DNA of 64,000 bases. Source: Apostichopus japonicus (lineage: Eukaryota > Echinodermata > Holothuroidea > Aspidochirotida > Stichopodidae). Of this stretch, positions 26,634 to 38,138 are shown in pieces (position 1 is the stretch's first letter; every line of letters starts with the position of its first letter). The translations under genes were made by a program, and so were the position numbers. A model generated the notes under the pieces. The model did no database searches. It had not been told where the DNA came from and saw nothing but the letters and a program-made list of their open reading frames with translations. The stretch is taken from contig NC_092576.1 of the NCBI RefSeq assembly GCF_037975245.1, forward strand, positions 31,722,611 to 31,786,610. Reading direction: 5' to 3'.

Positions 26634-28970
26634 CCCTTGTACAAATATTTCCTTCTTTTGCATGCGTGCAATTGTGGTATGTGCGTAGAGAGCGTGTGGG
26701 GAATGTGCAAATTGCACTCTGTTGGAACGTTTTCATGCATGCAATTACTGTTGCATGCATGCAAATGATAAAATTGCACGCTCTGGGCACGCATGCAGGG
26801 GAATACAATTGCACGCTCCGGGTACGCATGCAGGGGAATAAACTTGCACGCCCCGGGCACGCATGCAGGGGGATAAAATTGCATGCTCCGGGCACGTGTG
26901 CATAGAATTTACATGCATGCAATTCTTGCATGCGTGTGGCTAACATGCAAATTGCGCTCAATTGTAACGTTTTCACGCATGCATCTTAAAAACGCGCTCT
27001 GCTTGACAAACGTTTTCATGCATGCAAATTTGCACGCTGAATTTTCACACATGCATTTTAAAAACGTGCTCTGCTTGACAAACTTTTGCATGCATGCATG
27101 CACAATATCCATTTGGTATATATATTAATTATGTGCATTAATTACTGGATGAAAAACAAAGTTAATATAAAAACGTGCATGGAATATATTCAATTCTCTC
27201 TGAATTATAAGTTTTTTTCAATATTAACTTCAGAACAATTGAATGGTTAGTTTTTTTTCAATATTTACTTTGAAATTTAGAACAAAATAACTTCCCTGGA
27301 AGATTGAAATAGGTAGATAAAAAAGTGCATGGAATATTTTCAATTCTCTCTTATTTACTTAGGAACAATTAAATGGTAAAACAAAATACATGGTATTGCT
27401 ACTATTGCAATAGGAATAAGATTTATAACCCAGAGCCCAAGAGCACTATGATGAATGTCACCAAGTTTCATGTAGATCCAACAATTGTTTAGTAATTTGA
27501 CCTCAACTGACATGTATTTGTACATATACTGTAGGTAACATTGGTACATGTTCATCGTGTGTATATGTAAGGGTGTTAGCCACTGAAAATAAATGTTTGT
27601 TCTTGATCAGAGAACTCTGGGTTTGGTGTGATGACCAAACACAGAGCAAGACACATAAAAATGGAAAACTCAACTGGCTTGGATCAAAATAAATTATAAT
27701 TATGAATAACAAACAATATACAGCTTATCTGGGCCCAGTCAAAGAATTAAATAAAATAACTTACAGTTGTGAACTGTGCACCCAAAAGTTAAAGTAAATA
27801 CACTTAATATAAAAGTCTGTTCTGGTGAGTTGGACTGCTGGTGACATCAAGTATCCTACGATGTCATATCTTCCACGACATCAGATATTAAACGACATCA
27901 GTATAGTTGAACACATTAAATGGTATTATGAATATCCGATCCCAACAATATAGTATCCTTTAATTTATATGAAATAGTTCCAGGGTATCCTTTCAGTAAA
28001 ATAATGTCAATATCCTTTGTAGTACAATAATGTCCTTTGTAAGTGATGGTTGTCCCGGAATATCTTTTATTGTAAAATAATATCCTTTATAGTAAATAGT
28101 ATCCTTTAAAATAAATAGTGTCCCAGACTGTCAGTTGAATATATCACAACCTCCATAAAATAGTAAGGACTACAGTAACTTGAATGTAAATTAAGGTTTA
28201 AAACAAACTATCCAGCCATTAAAACTATCTTTCTCTTCTTTTGCAACTGCCTTGCTCCAATACTCATAGCCAACTGCCTGACTCCCTATACCCCTCACAA
28301 AACTCCTTTGTTCCTATAATATATACACACAGACCCCATTTCCTGTGAAGGCTAATTTCCAGGAAGAACAAGATAGTTGCCTAGCAACCCAGAAGAGGTA
28401 AGGTGTTAATCCACCCTTTTGCTGCCACAAGACAACATACGAATATACTTTACAAATGCATAGCCCAGTGAGCACTGTACAGTGTACTAATAAACAAATA
28501 AAACTGGTACAAAAGAAACCTTTATGTAAGAGCTGACCATCTTACATATGTGCCAATTGCACGCTTCAGATGTTAATTGCTGCACACTCCAAAATTTACA
28601 GAGTGCCAAATGCACGCTTCAATATTAACTGCACGCTTAAAAATGAACAGTGTGCCAAATGCATGCATGACCACTTCAAAATTGTCCAAAGTTCCAATTG
28701 CACGCTTCAACCACACTCAAAGAGTCCAAAATGCATGCAATTGGACTTTTAAATGCGCATTTCAACTGGAGAAACGCGCTTCATGTCAACTCCACCCTAT
28801 TTGCATGCATGCAAGTTGCATACGAGAATGCACGCAACAGCTCAAGCATACTGAGAGCGTTTAAACTACGTGCATAAAGCGTGCCCATGCAAACCGGTTG
28901 CGTGCTTTTCACTTGCATACAGTTTGCATGCAATTTGCACACGATTTGCATGCTCTGATTTGTATAAGGG
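26634..28970. mobile_element. 2,337-bp element with inverted ends, inserted in a 77-bp monomer
   Basis: Left end CCCTTGTACAAAT (26634-26646) pairs with inverted right end CCCTTATACAAAT (28958-28970), 12 of 13 identical. The host monomer ACTGTATG | CACTTGATG is split, and TG appears on both sides, suggesting a 2-bp target duplication. Both arms are dense in GCATGCA/TTGCACGC words (about 26655-27110 and 28550-28955) in opposite orientations. The left arm has about four copies of a ~44-bp unit, GCACGCTCCGGGCACGCATG plus an A-rich tail. The middle (27120-28540) is AT-rich with degenerate short TATCCTTTA-GTAAAATAATG repeats at about 27900-28130. I see no transposase; the minus-strand frames at 27355-27712 carry no known motif. 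Superfamily unknown. Confidence 0.7.
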
Positions 28971-29030
28971 TGCACTTGATGAAGTTTACCGTGTATTAAT
29001 ACGCACACAGTATGTCTGTCTAAATTCTAA
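28971..29030 (+). repeat. Continuation of the interrupted 77-bp monomer
   Basis: TGCACTTGATGAAGTTTACC, ACACAGTATGTCTGTCTAAA and the ATTAATACGCAC inverted repeat follow directly after the right end of the 2,337-bp element. This supplies the missing part of the last monomer. Confidence 0.85.
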
Positions 29031-29084
29031 GCAGTTAGCCCGTTTTTTGTGATGATGTAAAATATATTGATTTATTTTCTTTTT

Positions 29085-29155
29085 CTTGAAACATCTCACG
29101 GGCGGCAAAAAATCACTGACGGGCCGCATGTGGCCCACAGGTTGTCCACCCTGCT
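29085..29155 (-). mobile_element. Terminal fragment of a hAT (Charlie/SPIN-like) element
   Basis: On the minus strand it starts CAGGGTGGACAACCTGTGGG and then has CACATGCGGCCCGTCAGTG. This resembles the well-known hAT end 'CAGxGxTxxxCAACCTGxGGCC..GCATGxGGCCC'. Only this end is visible; the other end and the TSD are not found. Confidence 0.5.
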
Positions 29156-29158
29156 TTA

Positions 29159-29660
29159 GGCAGTAGACATACTCCAGAATCCTGTTTCTGAAACTATATC
29201 CTTAGTGACTCATGTTATGATTCCCTTAGGCATTATACATACTTTAGAATCCTGTTTCTGAAACTATATCCTTGGTGACTCGTGTTATGATTACCTCAGG
29301 CATTATACATACTCTACAATCCTGTTTCTGAAACTATATCCTTGGTGACTCGTGTTATGATTCCCTTAGGCATTATACATACTCTAGAATCCTGTTTCTG
29401 AAACTATATCCTTGGTGACTCGTGTTATGATCCCCTTAGGCATTATACATACTCTAGAATCCTGTTTCTGAAACTATATCCTTGGTGACTCGTGTTATGA
29501 TTCCCTTAGGCATTATACATACTTTTAGAATCCTGTTTCTGAACCTATATCCTTGGTGACTCGTGTTATGATTCCTTTGGGCAGTAGACATACTCTAGTA
29601 TCCTGTTTCTGAAACTATATCCTTGATGACTCATGTTAGGATTCCCTTAGGTTATACATG
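29159..29660 (+). repeat. 70-bp tandem repeat (about 7 copies)
   Basis: CCTGTTTCTGAAACTATATC recurs at 29181, 29251, 29321, 29391, 29461, 29532 and 29602, giving a 70-bp period with one 1-bp insertion. Each copy also has TTGGTGACTCGTGTTATGAT and GGCATTATACATACTCTAGA. The copies are highly similar, which suggests recent expansion. Confidence 0.95.
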
Positions 29661-29814
29661 ATCCAGAAATTTGTCTGGCCAAAGAAATTACACAATAGTG
29701 TATAAATAATCTCTGGGATCTAACTTTACAGTTTGGTTTAATGCTTGGAAAGGTTTGATCTCGAACAATTGATGTGCTAACTGGTCGCCCCTCCCCCCAC
29801 CACCCCCATGTGAT

Positions 29815-30472
29815 CAAGGGCGGCGGAAGCACTTTCAATCTGGGGGGGGGGCACCGACATCAAAGGGCACTTTGCAGAAATTCGATTGGACTGATGCAGC
29901 CTTATATTTAGTACCCTTTATAACTCTTATTGTATTATCTTATTTGCGTATACACATGACTCCATCAACGCCCCTCCCTCCCCCCTCAAGAAAATATGCA
30001 TACTAGCACTGCAATATCCAATGTGCAAATTGGGAAACAACGAACAAATTTTCTTTTTAGACAAAATGAGGTGAAATCATGGTAGTTGCTAATGTAGGAA
30101 TCTTCCGAATTAGAGTTTATTTCTTGTCAATATCTTAACAATTTGTTTCCATTCGAAATAGCTTTGAGTTTGACCCACAGAAATTCATTAAAAGTCAGGG
30201 GCGTAGCCAGGATTCGCAAAGTTGTATGCACGACTATCTGAGCGGAGCACCACCATCGGTTGGCGTGGAGCGTACAAGAACATTTTTGGTTTTACAAACC
30301 CCTCAGATGGCTGGAAACGGCCCTTCCCGAGTGTTCATTCTGGTTCCCTGGCCTCTTGCTAACTTGAGACACCTCAATTTTTATGTAGAAAAAGGGCACA
30401 TTTTTAAGCTGAGGAAAAGTGGGGGGGGGGGCACGTGCCCCCTGTGCCCCCCGGTTCCGCCGGCCGCCCTTG
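29815..30472. mobile_element. Complete hAT-like non-autonomous element (658 bp)
   Basis: An exact 8-bp TSD CATGTGAT lies at 29807-29814 and 30473-30480. Left end CAAGGGCGGCGGAA pairs with inverted right end CAAGGGCGGCCGGCGGAA. A G-run follows the left end, and a G-run/C-run palindrome (GGGGCACGTGCCCC) precedes the right end. An internal CAGGGGCGTAGCCAGG at 30196 begins what looks like a second, captured hAT-like end. The shared module follows it at about 30231-30330. No transposase. Confidence 0.85.
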
Positions 30473-30480
30473 CATGTGAT

Positions 30481-31769
30481 GTGAAGTTACCAAAATATAT
30501 CCTACATGGTTCAAGTAGTTGAAATGACATAACAATTTATTTATAGCACATTTCTATTTAAACATTTTCTGTTAAATAGAGACTGAATTTTCTCCATGTG
30601 GATTTCTGACTCACAGCATATGCATAGCATTCATGGGGTGGATTTTAACAAGAGCCCAACGGGCACATATGGTTTCTTGTTCAGTGGAACAGTAATGCAT
30701 TGTATGTCATCACTCAACACCATAATTGATAAATTGAATGCGGGGTTAGGCCCACATGTACCAGATATTACTCAACAACTGTATTCCAAATTTGGATACA
30801 ATCCGAATTAAGCTTGTGGAGTTATTGCAAATTTTATAAAATTTTGGATCCTCCCTAAAACATTGGGCAAGATAACAATTTTCACCAAATGGTCCCAAAG
30901 TTATTTGGCCTGAACAACTGGCTCAAAAATATATATGCCCCCAAAACTTGAACCCGCAAAATATAAACCCAAATGGTCATCAAAAATATTTGGACTCGTA
31001 ATTTTAAATATGGAGGGGTGGGGCCCTGGGGTACTTGAAACCAACACTTTCCATTCAAATTATCTTGTTCCTGTGCGATACCTATCCAGCTACAGTAGGC
31101 TACGTACTAGTCCTACGGGTCGTACTATTTAGCGTCAACAGGCTCATTTCACGACATCTCAAGACAACAAGTTTAAACTACCATCAAATACAATGGTTGT
31201 AATCAGAGTTTATCTGGAAACACATTTAAAACTGACTGGAACCATCGTGCATACATATTTTTCGGGAAAAATATGTTTTTGCCATAAAAATCGTCAACTT
31301 TCGCCGTCCGTAGAATTGGACGACGTGATGCTATTGCGCTTGCGCAATGACATTGGACCGCACCACTACACTACAGGTAAGTGCAAATTTTCAGTCGAGA
31401 ATGGTGCCCACACACTCGTGTCAATGTAAGAAACTCTTCATATTATAGTTTTATTTACATGTATTCTTTGTTTATTTTTTTTATTTCTTTTGTTCCTTTA
31501 CTATTTTTCTGTCTCAATTTCAATGATTTGTTTGGAGTTCATTCATCATACTACTTTGGAGCTTTCTTACTACGTCAACCCACCTTACTGATACTGTACA
31601 CAAAGGTAGTTCCCAAACCCTTACACAAGTTGTGTTCTTGAATACTTGAAATGCAGAGCTGCGTTTGTAATGTATTTAAACCATGATACAATTGAACTGT
31701 ATTGAGGTTTGACAAATGACGTAACAGGGTGTGATTGAGCCAATGTTATCCTTGTAAGATATCATGATA
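30481..31769. other. Unassigned stretch
   Basis: No gene is recognised. A 71-codon plus-strand frame at 30596-30811 has no known motif. At 31376 the sequence CTACACTACAG|GTAAGTGC is a strong splice-donor match after a slightly GC-richer segment (31310-31375). A non-coding or short first exon of an unknown gene is possible but unproven. Confidence 0.3.
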
Positions 31770-33238
31770 AAAGTTTTTTTATATGAGTTCTGCGGATACT
31801 GTTCACCCTTTGATGAAATACGACCTTCACAGAAATCAATACATTTATGATCAAAATGGAATTTTCCCATGGAAGGAGACTTGTTAATGTTACATTTCCT
31901 CAGCTATGGTGCTATATGGTGGTCACAACGTTTGCACAGTTTAGCTAGTTGACATCAAATGTCAAATGAACTAATATCAATGGGTAAATTTCTTCTACTC
32001 GGAATGGGTAACCTACATGTTTCCGTCTTGAGATAAGGTAGGTACAAGGGTTTCACTTTTTTTATTTATCCCCTTTGACTTCAGATTACTGGTGACGTCC
32101 AATAAAATCGATAAGGTCCTAATCTCATATGTGCAACCCACAAACCAACTTCCAAGTATAAAGATTGTCAATCGGATACACGTACAGAGGTATGGGTGTA
32201 ACAAGAAAGCAGTGCACACATATATACCAAAAACATATGCACAGAGCCGCATATATACGGCCTTGCATACATATACCAACGCTATCACGAGTCTAAGGTT
32301 TGAATTGTCATTGAAGCTGTACTGTAACAAACTTATTTTATGCAATAGATCGTTGTTCTTACAACCAGGGATAAGCTATACCCCATTTCAAAATCAAAGA
32401 AACAACAGTGTATGCATTCTTGCGGAACGGAAACTTAAGCAAATATTGCTCGGCTACATCTGCTAAAATGTTGTGGATATCATGTTTGATGCTTGTTTGC
32501 ATGTTTGATCTCATCAAAACGTCAATTTACATGTCCCTTCTACGCTTCCGTACGAACCTGTGCTTTCATTACTGTGTACTAAGACTAGCTCTCCAGTAGG
32601 TCCTGGGCTATTTGTAGATTAGTTGGAAAGTCTGTAGAAACAACATCATTCAACCTTTATTGTAAAATGGTGATGCTCGAAGTGTAATTATGGACCAATC
32701 ACACCATTCTTGATACTTTCAGGGATGGAAAAGTTCTGTTCAACTATTGTGGGAGTGTTCCTCTTCATTTGACACGGGAATGGAAAAAAGTTCGTAGAAA
32801 CTACATCAATAGACCCTTATTTGTTTGGTTGAGATGGCCGCAGTGTAATCATGGAACAATGACAACATGCATGATACTCTAAAGTAAAGAGAACTTCAAT
32901 TCAACTTTTGTGGGACCGTTCCATTAAATTTCACACTATATATTGGGGAAAGTCCGTAGAAACTACAACAATCAACCCTCTTCAACATATGAGGCATACA
33001 TTCATCTGTAAACCGCGGACGGACCGCTGATTACACGCCGACTGGATGATACATCGCCGAACCACCAGCGGTTCAGAAATGAATGCTAGTGACCACCAAG
33101 AAGCCGCTGACGAAACAACGAACATTTGATCGATGACCCACAGTCTGTTGACACCGGAGGGTCGACGATGTGTCATCATAAGGGCTGCCATCTGAAAATC
33201 TTAGTAAAATACCTTTAAGAAGAAGCAAACACAGTACT
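31770..33238. repeat. Duplicated block X, copy A
   Basis: The block is collinear with 36705-38138 over about 1.45 kb, with scattered substitutions and small indels. Shared landmarks are GATACTGTTCACC, CTCAGCTATGGTGCTAT, TGCAACCCACAAACCAACTT and AACCGCGGACGGACCGCTGA. Inside are about 2.3 diverged copies of a ~152-bp unit marked by GT(C/T)CGTAGAAACTAC...TCAA (32628-32990). The minus-strand frame at 32013-32345 is not preserved in copy B beyond short runs, so it is not called a gene. Confidence 0.85.
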
Positions 33239-33303
33239 TGGCATGATCTTGCAAATGAAAATGGTCATGAGTTGGAAAATCAAGAACAGTGAAAAAACTT
33301 TCA

Positions 33304-33373
33304 GCCTCCACCGGGATTCGAACTACGGGCCTTCCGCTCTGTAAGCGGACACCCTAACCACTAGGCTATGGAC
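33304..33373 (-). tRNA. tRNA-like sequence / tRNA-derived SINE head (pseudogene)
   Basis: On the minus strand it shows a box A-like TAGCCTAGTGGTTAGG and an anticodon arm TCCGC-TTACAGA-GCGGA with a perfect 5-bp stem; the formal anticodon would be ACA. A box B-like GTTCGAATCCC follows. The T-stem (CGTAG against CCCGG) and acceptor stem (GTCCATA against TGGAGGC) pair poorly and no CCA follows. It is therefore a decayed tRNA or, more likely, the promoter head of a tRNA-derived SINE. It lies in the ~300 bp that separates blocks X and Y in copy A and is absent from copy B. Confidence 0.65.
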
Positions 33374-33544
33374 ACTCATTGTATGTCCAGAGGTTCGAAA
33401 CCGGTAAGGAAGGTCGTAATTCCACTGTTGGCGGTTGTCACCTGTAACGAACAATACTAGTTCTGTTTTTTGTGGCATATTTTGCCTTACTCTAGGGATC
33501 AAACATGATGCTAACCAACTCGAAATTATTTGTGATTCCTAAAG

Positions 33545-33565
33545 CCGGATCTCGAAATATATATA

Positions 33566-33621
<56 letters not shown>

Positions 33622-34385
33622 CACATACATATCTTAATAGTGTTTAAGAAGCTATGCTTTGCTTTATAACAACATCATAATTGGATAGCATTACAAGTCA
33701 AGGATCATTGCGAGCAGACCTGGACCAATAAAACGTGTTTAGGGTTATTGTGTTTACAACATCTTCATAAAATATCCTTTAGTGACATCTAAAAGACAAT
33801 AAAAATTGTAAAATAATCTTTAAATTGACTTCATAAATACGAATACAAACCTCAATGCCGTTAGATAGAGCTTAATTAAGGAAAATGCCGATGTACTAAT
33901 ATTGAAACAAAATTCTAAGTACCTACTAATGGACACTGAGATAAGCACGCGCCAGCAAATGTTACTTTTACTTCCTACTTTCGTTACTTGAGTTTGTGTT
34001 ATTGCAACAGCTTCATGTAAGTAGACACTTAACAAACCATTAAATTTTAATTACAATTGAAATCTATTTCTAGGTAGCACGAGCCTAGCGATGCATTATA
34101 CGTAGTTCCGAGGAGCTTTCACTTTTCAGATATACTATGTCATAACATATCGCATTTCTTCAATATTTACTGAAGCTAAAGTAAAAGGAAACAGAAAGCA
34201 AAAGTCACGCAGGCAACTGTGTTTATCATTTAATTCCAAATCAGAGAATCGAATAAAAGATCTGTCAGGAAAATGTTAGTGTAATTAAACAGTTATAATG
34301 CATCTAATATAGTAGTAATTATCGTGAAAGTTAATATGAAACGCTGTAGCCTAGCCTTGTTAAATGCAGGAAAGTTATGACATTA
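33545..34385. repeat. Duplicated block Y, copy A
   Basis: It opens with an (AT)n run (about 33557-33616) and TTATACACATACATATCTT. It is then collinear with 40683-41509 up to GCAGGAAAGTTATGACATTA. Shared landmarks include ATTGGATAGCATTACAAGTC, GGATCATTGCGAG and TAGGTA(G/A)CACGAGCCTAGCG. It ends where the LINE relic begins. Confidence 0.88.
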
Positions 34386-34400
34386 AAGCATTCCTTTTTA

Positions 34401-35330
34401 TTAAACACGGACTAACCAAACCACCAGTGCACACACGTTTTTGGTATTATTATTTAGTAAATAATCATACAATATGACAATACAATTTTTCGCAGCATGT
34501 TGAGACTCTCTGATAAAAGACTGACTGCTGAAGTGACAGAACATAGACTTTTTAACAATAAATTCCATGACCTTACAAACGGCACTAGTGAGACTAACTG
34601 GCCTATAATTACAAGGCTTAGACTTATCACCCTTCTTGAAAATTGGGGTATTATTAGCACATCTCCAGTCCTTAGGAACAAAACCTTCATTCATAAATTT
34701 ACTAAAAACCAATGAGAGTGGAACGCAGAAATGGTGTGCAAAAGTCTTCAACAAATACGGATGGATTGCATCCGGTCCAGAAGCTTTAGAAACATTTAGA
34801 CGAAGCAGCTCCTTTAAGACAACCTCATCCGAAAATAAGACCGTATCCAGTTGAGGCCTATCACTGTCCCCCTGAAAATCTGGAATACTACTCATACCTT
34901 CCCTTGTAAAAACCGACACAAAATAGTTGTTCAAAAGATCTGCAAGATCCTGACTACCAGTAACTACATTATCAGCCTGTGGTGCCCTAAGAGAAACAAT
35001 TGCATCTTTAACTTTCTGCTTTGACCTGACATAAGAAAAGAAGGCTTTTGGGTTATCCTTAATTTTTAGGGCAACGTATTTTCGAAATTCAATTTTGCAT
35101 CAGAGACTAAGCATTCTACCTTCAGATGATGAATTTAAAATTGGCCAAAAGAGGTTCAGATTTAGTCCTCCTAAACAACTTCCACATTCTACGTTTTTGC
35201 CTAATTGCACATCTAATTTCTTATTCATCCAGTGAGGCATACTGCTTTTACGACGACGATTCTTCCACGGAACATCTAAAGAACAATTAGAATACTCGAA
35301 TAAATCCATCAAGTTGTATTCTACCATCAC
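34401..35330 (-). pseudogene. LINE reverse transcriptase, N-terminal part
   Basis: Minus-strand translation shows NPKAFFSYVRSK, then the LNNYFVSVFT block. The conserved fingers follow: V.KASGPDAIHP..LK, F.P.DWR.A...PIFKKGDK and NYRPVSLTS..CK..E. These motifs are diagnostic for LINE RT domains 0-2 of the CR1/L2/Jockey group. The active-site DD, thumb and C-terminus are absent and replaced after about 34440 by unrelated residues to a stop. The enzyme would copy element RNA at a nicked genomic target. Upstream, 35100-35330 carries the linker with PHWMN.K. Dead by truncation and interruption. Confidence 0.88.
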
Positions 35331-35340
35331 GGATGATTTT

Positions 35341-36108
35341 ATTGATCGTATAATATGTCAGTGTGCTTCTTCTATAGTCTAGGAATCCGATGACCCTCTC
35401 TTTGATTTTTATGTGATGCCGTAAAAGAACATCACGAAAGAAGAATCAAAACAGATAAATAGTTCTGCTCCAATTTATTAGGGGTTTCTTAGCCTTTACT
35501 GGGTATAAGAGCCAGTAAAATATAGAAGAGAATAAAGAGAGGACGGTGGTACAACCCACCGGACGGATGCGTCAAGCTCTGAAACTTTACAGCTTCTCAC
35601 ATCCCGAATGCGATAGATACAACTTTAAAATAGATATATGTAGAAATAGTTGATTACTTGATAACGTGTTATTGCTGCAGTGGTTTGACGGCGTGTGTAG
35701 AAGCAACGCTCACGATAGCTAAAATGGAAAGGATGCTGTACACCAAAACAATACGATCTACTGTTTTAGTGAGTGACACTACAGATAAACAACAGAGTCC
35801 ACTGTGCTACGCGCGTAGATACAGGCAAATTGTCGGGTCACAGGTCAAACTAGTCGCTACGGGGAGAGTTCATGCATATAGATTTCGCCACCTTCCCTCA
35901 CATTTACATAAAGCCACGTAGATTTTACACGATCCCAGGTATGCGGACAGAACGGTTTAGGCGATCATTTGTACCTAGAAGTATTAAGACTTTGAATTGT
36001 ATGATACAGAGATAACTTTTTTAACCTATTTTGGAGATGCTATAGTCCATTTTATTATATTGTCATTTTTATAATGAATATCAATAAATTTTACTATACT
36101 TTACTAAC
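35341..36108 (+). mobile_element. 5'-truncated LINE 3' end inserted into the LINE relic
   Basis: It is flanked by an exact 8-bp duplication ATGATTTT (35333-35340 and 36109-36116). Plus-strand frame 35915-36018 reads ...PRRFYTIPGMRTERFRRSF then VPRSIKTLN to a stop. This matches the usual C-terminus of LINE ORF2 proteins (Y.IP..RT.R...SF.PR.I..N). The 3' tail ends in TTTTACTATACTTTACTA, a short-repeat tail as in CR1/L2-like elements. Together these define a separate insertion, opposite in orientation to its host LINE. Confidence 0.75.
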
Positions 36109-36698
36109 ATGATTTTCCATTAATACCTTTAATTTATCAGCTAAACAAATCCAAGACGAAGAAGCACTCATATCTCTAAACAAATTAATCCAATCTGTAC
36201 CCTTTAGTAAAGTTTTAATTGCCTCTGTATTTAATCTCGAAAAATCAGGGACCTTTTCCTTGCTAACAGATTTACGACTTTGCAAACAACATCAAAAGCT
36301 AGTATATCATGATCACAAGTTCCTAGTCTTCCTAGACCCGTCAAATCAACAACATTGCTTGGATCAGAACTCAAAACAAGATCCAGGGTGTTATTCCCCC
36401 TAGTAGGGAAAGTAAAATGTTGATGTAAAAAGCAATCTTGCAAAACATCTAGAAAGTAACTACCCTTCTTACTACCGGAACCATCTATCCAATTAAAGTC
36501 AGGAAAATTAACGTCACCCATAATAACAACATCACCTTTAGCAGCCTTGCTAATTGTATCACTGAACAGCCAGACATCATTACCCTCGCTGTTGTTAGGA
36601 GAAACAACACCAACAGTGATAACATCACTGGACCTCTTGGAATTGTCTGTGGACAACTCGCACCAGACAGAATCTACAAAAGACCATGAAAAAAACAT
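36109..36698 (-). pseudogene. LINE endonuclease (EEP-type), partial
   Basis: The translation has GDVVIMGDVNFPDFNW (the GDxN catalytic neighbourhood), FLD.L.D.FL.Q.., PTRGNNTLDLVLS and GTCDHDILAFDV; CDH takes the place of the usual SDH. This is the apurinic-like endonuclease of LINEs, which nicks the target DNA. The N-terminal third with the first catalytic residues is missing. A frame change at about 36231-36285 leads into the linker (PDFSRLNTEAIK...DWINLF), which is then cut at 36109 by the inserted LINE end. Confidence 0.85.
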
Positions 36699-36704
36699 GT
36701 CACA

Positions 36705-38138
36705 AAGGTTTGTTTATATGAGTTTTGCAGATACTGTTCACCATTTGGTGAACTACGACCTTCACAGAAATCAATACATTTATGATCAAAATGGTATTTT
36801 CTCATGGAAGGAGACTTGTCAATGTTATATTTCCTCAGCTATGGTGCTATGGTGGTCACAACCTTTGCATAGTTTAGCAAGTTGACATCAAATGTCAAAT
36901 GAACTAATTTCAATGGGTAAATTTCTTCTACTCGGAATGGGTAACCTACATGTTTCCATCTTGAGATAAGGTAGGTACAAGGGTTTCAGTTTTTTTTATT
37001 TATCAATCAATAAGGTCCTAATCTCATATGTGCAACCCACAAACCAACTTCCAAGTATAAAGATTTTCAATCGGATACACGCACAGAGGTATGGGTGTAA
37101 CAAGAAAGCAGTGCACACACATAAAGCAAAACATATGCACAGATCGAGCCGCATATATACGGCCTTGCATAAACATGCCCACGCTATCACGAGTCTAAAT
37201 TTTGAATTGTCATTGAAGCTGTACTGTCACGAATTTATTTATGCAATAGATCGTTGTATTTATAACTAGGGATAAGCTATGCCCAATTTCACAGTCAAAG
37301 AACTAACATGGTATGAACTTCGTAGTCTTCATTCTTGCGGAACAGAATCGTAAACAAATATTGCTCGGCTACATCTGCTAAAATGTTGTGGATATCATGT
37401 TTGATGCATCTCATCAAAACGTCAATTTACATGTCCCTTCTACGCTTCCGTACGAACCTTTGCTTCATTACTGTGTACTAAGACTAGCTCTCCAGTAGGT
37501 CCTGGGCTTTTTATAGATTAGTTGGAAAGTCTGTAGAAACAACATCATTCAACCTTTATTGTTAAATGGTGATGCTCGAAGTGTAATTATGGACCAATCA
37601 CACCATTCTTGATACTGTCAGGGATGGAAAAGTTCTGTTCAACTATTGTGGGAGTGTTCCACTTCATTTGACACGGGAATGGAAACAAGTTCGTAGAAAC
37701 TACATCAATAGACCCTTATTTGTTTGATTGAGATGGCCGCAGTGTAATCATGGAACAATGACAACATGTATGATACTCTCAAGTAAAGAGAACTTCAATT
37801 CAACTTTTGTGGGACCGTTCCATTAAATTTCACACTATATTGGGGAAAGTCCGTTGAAGCTACATTAATCAACCCTCTTCAACATATGCCGGCATCCATT
37901 CATCTGTAAACCGCGGACGGACCGCTGATTACACGCCGACTGGATGATACATCGTCGAACCACCAGCGGTTCAGAAATGAATGCTAGTGACCACCAAGAA
38001 GCCGCTGACGAAACAACCTACGCTTGATCGCTGACCCACAGTCTGTTGACACCGGAGGGTCAACGATGTGTCCTCAGAAGGGCCACCATATGAAAAATTT
38101 AATAAAATACCTTTAAGAAGAATCAAACACAGTACTTG
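36705..38138. repeat. Duplicated block X, copy B
   Basis: Collinear with 31770-33238. It begins at TTTATATGAGTTTTGCAGATACTG and ends at AAACACAGTACTTG, after which the copies diverge abruptly. It includes the same ~152-bp internal repeats (about 37528-37880). Confidence 0.85.

Larger units (their letters stand above)
34386..36704 (-). mobile_element. Truncated LINE (non-LTR retrotransposon, CR1/L2/Jockey-like)
   Basis: Minus-strand order is endonuclease (36698-36231), linker (36285-36109, then 35340-35100), then the N-terminal part of the reverse transcriptase (35090-34401). The 5' end is missing, because the endonuclease starts inside its domain. The 3' end is missing too: the RT stops before its catalytic FADD/YADD box. 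The relic sits exactly between block Y (copy A) and block X (copy B). It is interrupted by a second LINE end at 35341-36108. Confidence 0.85.

Noticed and set aside
32013-32345. Cysteine/tyrosine-rich minus-strand frame in block X
   Set aside because: In the duplicate block at 36996-37190 the frame is broken at both ends, so it is not maintained as a protein.
33557-33616. (AT)n runs here and at 40686-40728 as possible origins or promoters
   Set aside because: Simple microsatellites at the same place in both copies of block Y; no supporting signals.
35658-35921. 87-codon plus-strand frame as a separate gene
   Set aside because: It lies inside the inserted LINE end; the recognisable LINE C-terminus is in a neighbouring frame.
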